Positions 62,868 to 64,000 of a stretch of DNA of 64,000 bases are shown in pieces. The notes under the pieces were generated by a model. The model was not told the origin of the DNA, made no database searches, and worked only from the letters and a program-made list of their open reading frames with translations. Both the position numbers and the translations under genes were made by a program. Source of the DNA: Staphylococcus taiwanensis (lineage in GTDB: Bacteria > Bacillota > Bacilli > Staphylococcales > Staphylococcaceae); NCBI GenBank assembly GCA_020544305.1, contig CP058667.1, forward strand, positions 372,001-436,000, read 5' to 3'. Position 1 is the stretch's first letter. Each line of letters starts with the position of its first letter.

Positions 62868-64000
62868 ATGAATTTTGATATGATAGATAGAAAGAAGTGG
62901 TTTGGAAGGGTGGATGAATTCCTCTTGAATACTAAATATGAAATCACATTCGACTCTAAAAAAGAAGATGTAGCTTCTGGTTATTTATCACTTAACCTCA
63001 TTTTAAAAGGTCATGTGACATGCCAAAGTGAAAACCGAAATAAGCAATATCACGTGGGAGATATTCTTTTAATTAATAGTTATCAGAACTTTTTAATTTT
63101 AGATGATTCTGATGTGAGTTATATGTCTTTACGTCTTTCAAATAAGTATTTTTCTCATTATATCGAAGATAAAAATATTTATTTTCATTTCGATGATGTT
63201 TCTCCAAAAATACAGAAAGATTTCAAAATGATGCTAGCTAAGATGGGGATTACGTATCTAAGGAAAGGTAAATTTTATCAACTCCATATGGATCAAATGA
63301 TGATTCAATTGATTGAGATGCTAGTGAAGTTTGTGCCGTATCAATCTAGACAAGAAATGATTCAAGAACAAAATAAGGATGATGTTATTGTTAGTTTAGC
63401 TTCAGAATTTATCAATCAACATTTTATGGAACGTATCGGTTTAGATGATTTAGCACATTTTATTAATTTATCTAGTTCATATACCTCTCGCTTATTTACC
63501 AAAAAACTAGGAACTTCATTTAATAGTTATCTTAATAAAGTTAGAACAAGAAGTGCAGAAAGTGATTTGAGATATACAGATATCCCAATAACAGATGTTG
63601 CATTAAAAAATGGCTTTTCAAGTTCAACGGCGTTATCCAAAAATTTTAAATTATGGTATCAGATGACGCCAAGTGAATATCGTCAACAATATCAAATTAA
63701 AGAAATGCGTCAGTTAGAAATGGAACCAATGAATAAACAAAGTATTAAAAAGTATATTCAATACTTGTCGTCATTTGTTGATAATCAAATGGATGTCGTT
63801 ATTAATTCTGCAGAGCCTCAAAAAGAAATTGATATTAAACTCGAAAACGGTTTAGGACGGTTGAAAAAATATAATCATATCGTTCAAATTGGGAGTATTA
63901 TCAATGTACGTGTTTCCCGTTATAGAGAACAATTATTAGAAGTAAAAGAGAAAATAGGATTAGATACTGTACTCGTTCAAGATTTAGCGAATGATACATC
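62868..64000 (+). CDS. Long AraC-family regulator (Rsp/Rbf-like architecture), 3' end outside window
   Basis: The frame is open from before 62868 to the right edge (about 377 residues seen). Order: a cupin-like N-terminal sensor (about 20-110, HVGDILLINSYQNFLIL-like), a connector, then two AraC helix-turn-helix units (about 178-280: IGLDDLAHFINLSSSYTSRLF and ITDVALKNGFSSSTALSKNF, ending MTPSEYRQQY). After them begins a further region (KLENGLGRLKKYNHIVQIGSIINVRVSRYR), as in the about 700-residue staphylococcal AraC regulators with a glycosidase-like C-terminus. The start is uncertain: ATG 62868, ATG 62880 and GTG 62910 (behind GGAAGG) are all in frame. Confidence 0.78.
   Translation, partial: MNFDMIDRKKWFGRVDEFLLNTKYEITFDSKKEDVASGYLSLNLILKGHVTCQSENRNKQYHVGDILLINSYQNFLILDDSDVSYMSLRLSNKYFSHYIEDKNIYFHFDDVSPKIQKDFKMMLAKMGITYLRKGKFYQLHMDQMMIQLIEMLVKFVPYQSRQEMIQEQNKDDVIVSLASEFINQHFMERIGLDDLAHFINLSSSYTSRLFTKKLGTSFNSYLNKVRTRSAESDLRYTDIPITDVALKNGFSSSTALSKNFKLWYQMTPSEYRQQYQIKEMRQLEMEPMNKQSIKKYIQYLSSFVDNQMDVVINSAEPQKEIDIKLENGLGRLKKYNHIVQIGSIINVRVSRYREQLLEVKEKIGLDTVLVQDLANDT

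Overview
The window is AT-rich Firmicute chromosome and looks like a Staphylococcus. Supporting evidence is a cap5/8-type capsule locus, an SsaA-type CHAP secretory antigen behind a WalR box, a bacitracin/nisin-sensing BraRS-BraDE module, the cudTCAB choline-to-betaine cluster and an IpdC-type decarboxylase. A complete assimilatory sulfate-reduction operon and a non-PTS sucrose locus fit a coagulase-negative species better than S. aureus. The exact species cannot be fixed from the sequence alone. No tRNA, rRNA, insertion sequence, prophage or CRISPR array was seen.

Layout. 1-5.6 kb: end of a zinc alcohol dehydrogenase, an SdpI-like membrane protein, a lone CapA/PgsA-like protein, a thiamine-diphosphate 2-oxoacid decarboxylase with a divergent MarR regulator, an FMN azoreductase behind a quinone-sensor-like palindrome, and a 33-residue microprotein. 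6.1-22.8 kb: a 16-gene capsule operon. Its ends (capABCDEFG and capLMNOP) make and modify UDP-D-FucNAc, UDP-L-FucNAc and UDP-ManNAcA. Its AT-richer centre encodes the type-specific glycosyltransferase, polymerase, acyltransferase and flippase. A LytR-CpsA-Psr protein follows. 24-25.5 kb: secreted alkaline phosphatase with a PhoP box. 25.7-30.9 kb: a SAM riboswitch ahead of a 56-residue unknown protein, a 54-residue membrane microprotein, then braRS and braDE.

31-38.9 kb: a DUF4064-like protein with a long Asn/His/Asp tail, DoxX, an SDR plus flavin monooxygenase operon under a TPP riboswitch, a tandem pair of paralogous membrane proteins of unknown function, and a zinc-ribbon membrane protein. 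38.9-42.8 kb: sucrose repressor, hydrolase and proton symporter, with a promoter carrying a LacI-type operator and a cre site. 43-51.7 kb: cysH-cysJ-cysI-SUMT-sirC-type-TauE/SafE-sat-cysC, a full route from sulfate to sulfide that also makes its own siroheme. 52-56.7 kb: a CitMHS citrate transporter, ssaA, a small membrane protein and a Dcu-family transporter. 57.1-62.7 kb: the choline cluster, with intact cudC, cudA and cudB but a wrecked cudT. A long AraC-family regulator runs off the right edge.

The observations most worth following are the TPP-riboswitch SDR/monooxygenase operon, the SAM-riboswitch microprotein, a structured intergenic element present twice (32.3 and 51.8 kb), the matched 27-bp operators of the cud cluster beside a dead cudT, and the tandem paralogous membrane proteins. 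All functional assignments rest on reading motifs and known family features; no database search was run.
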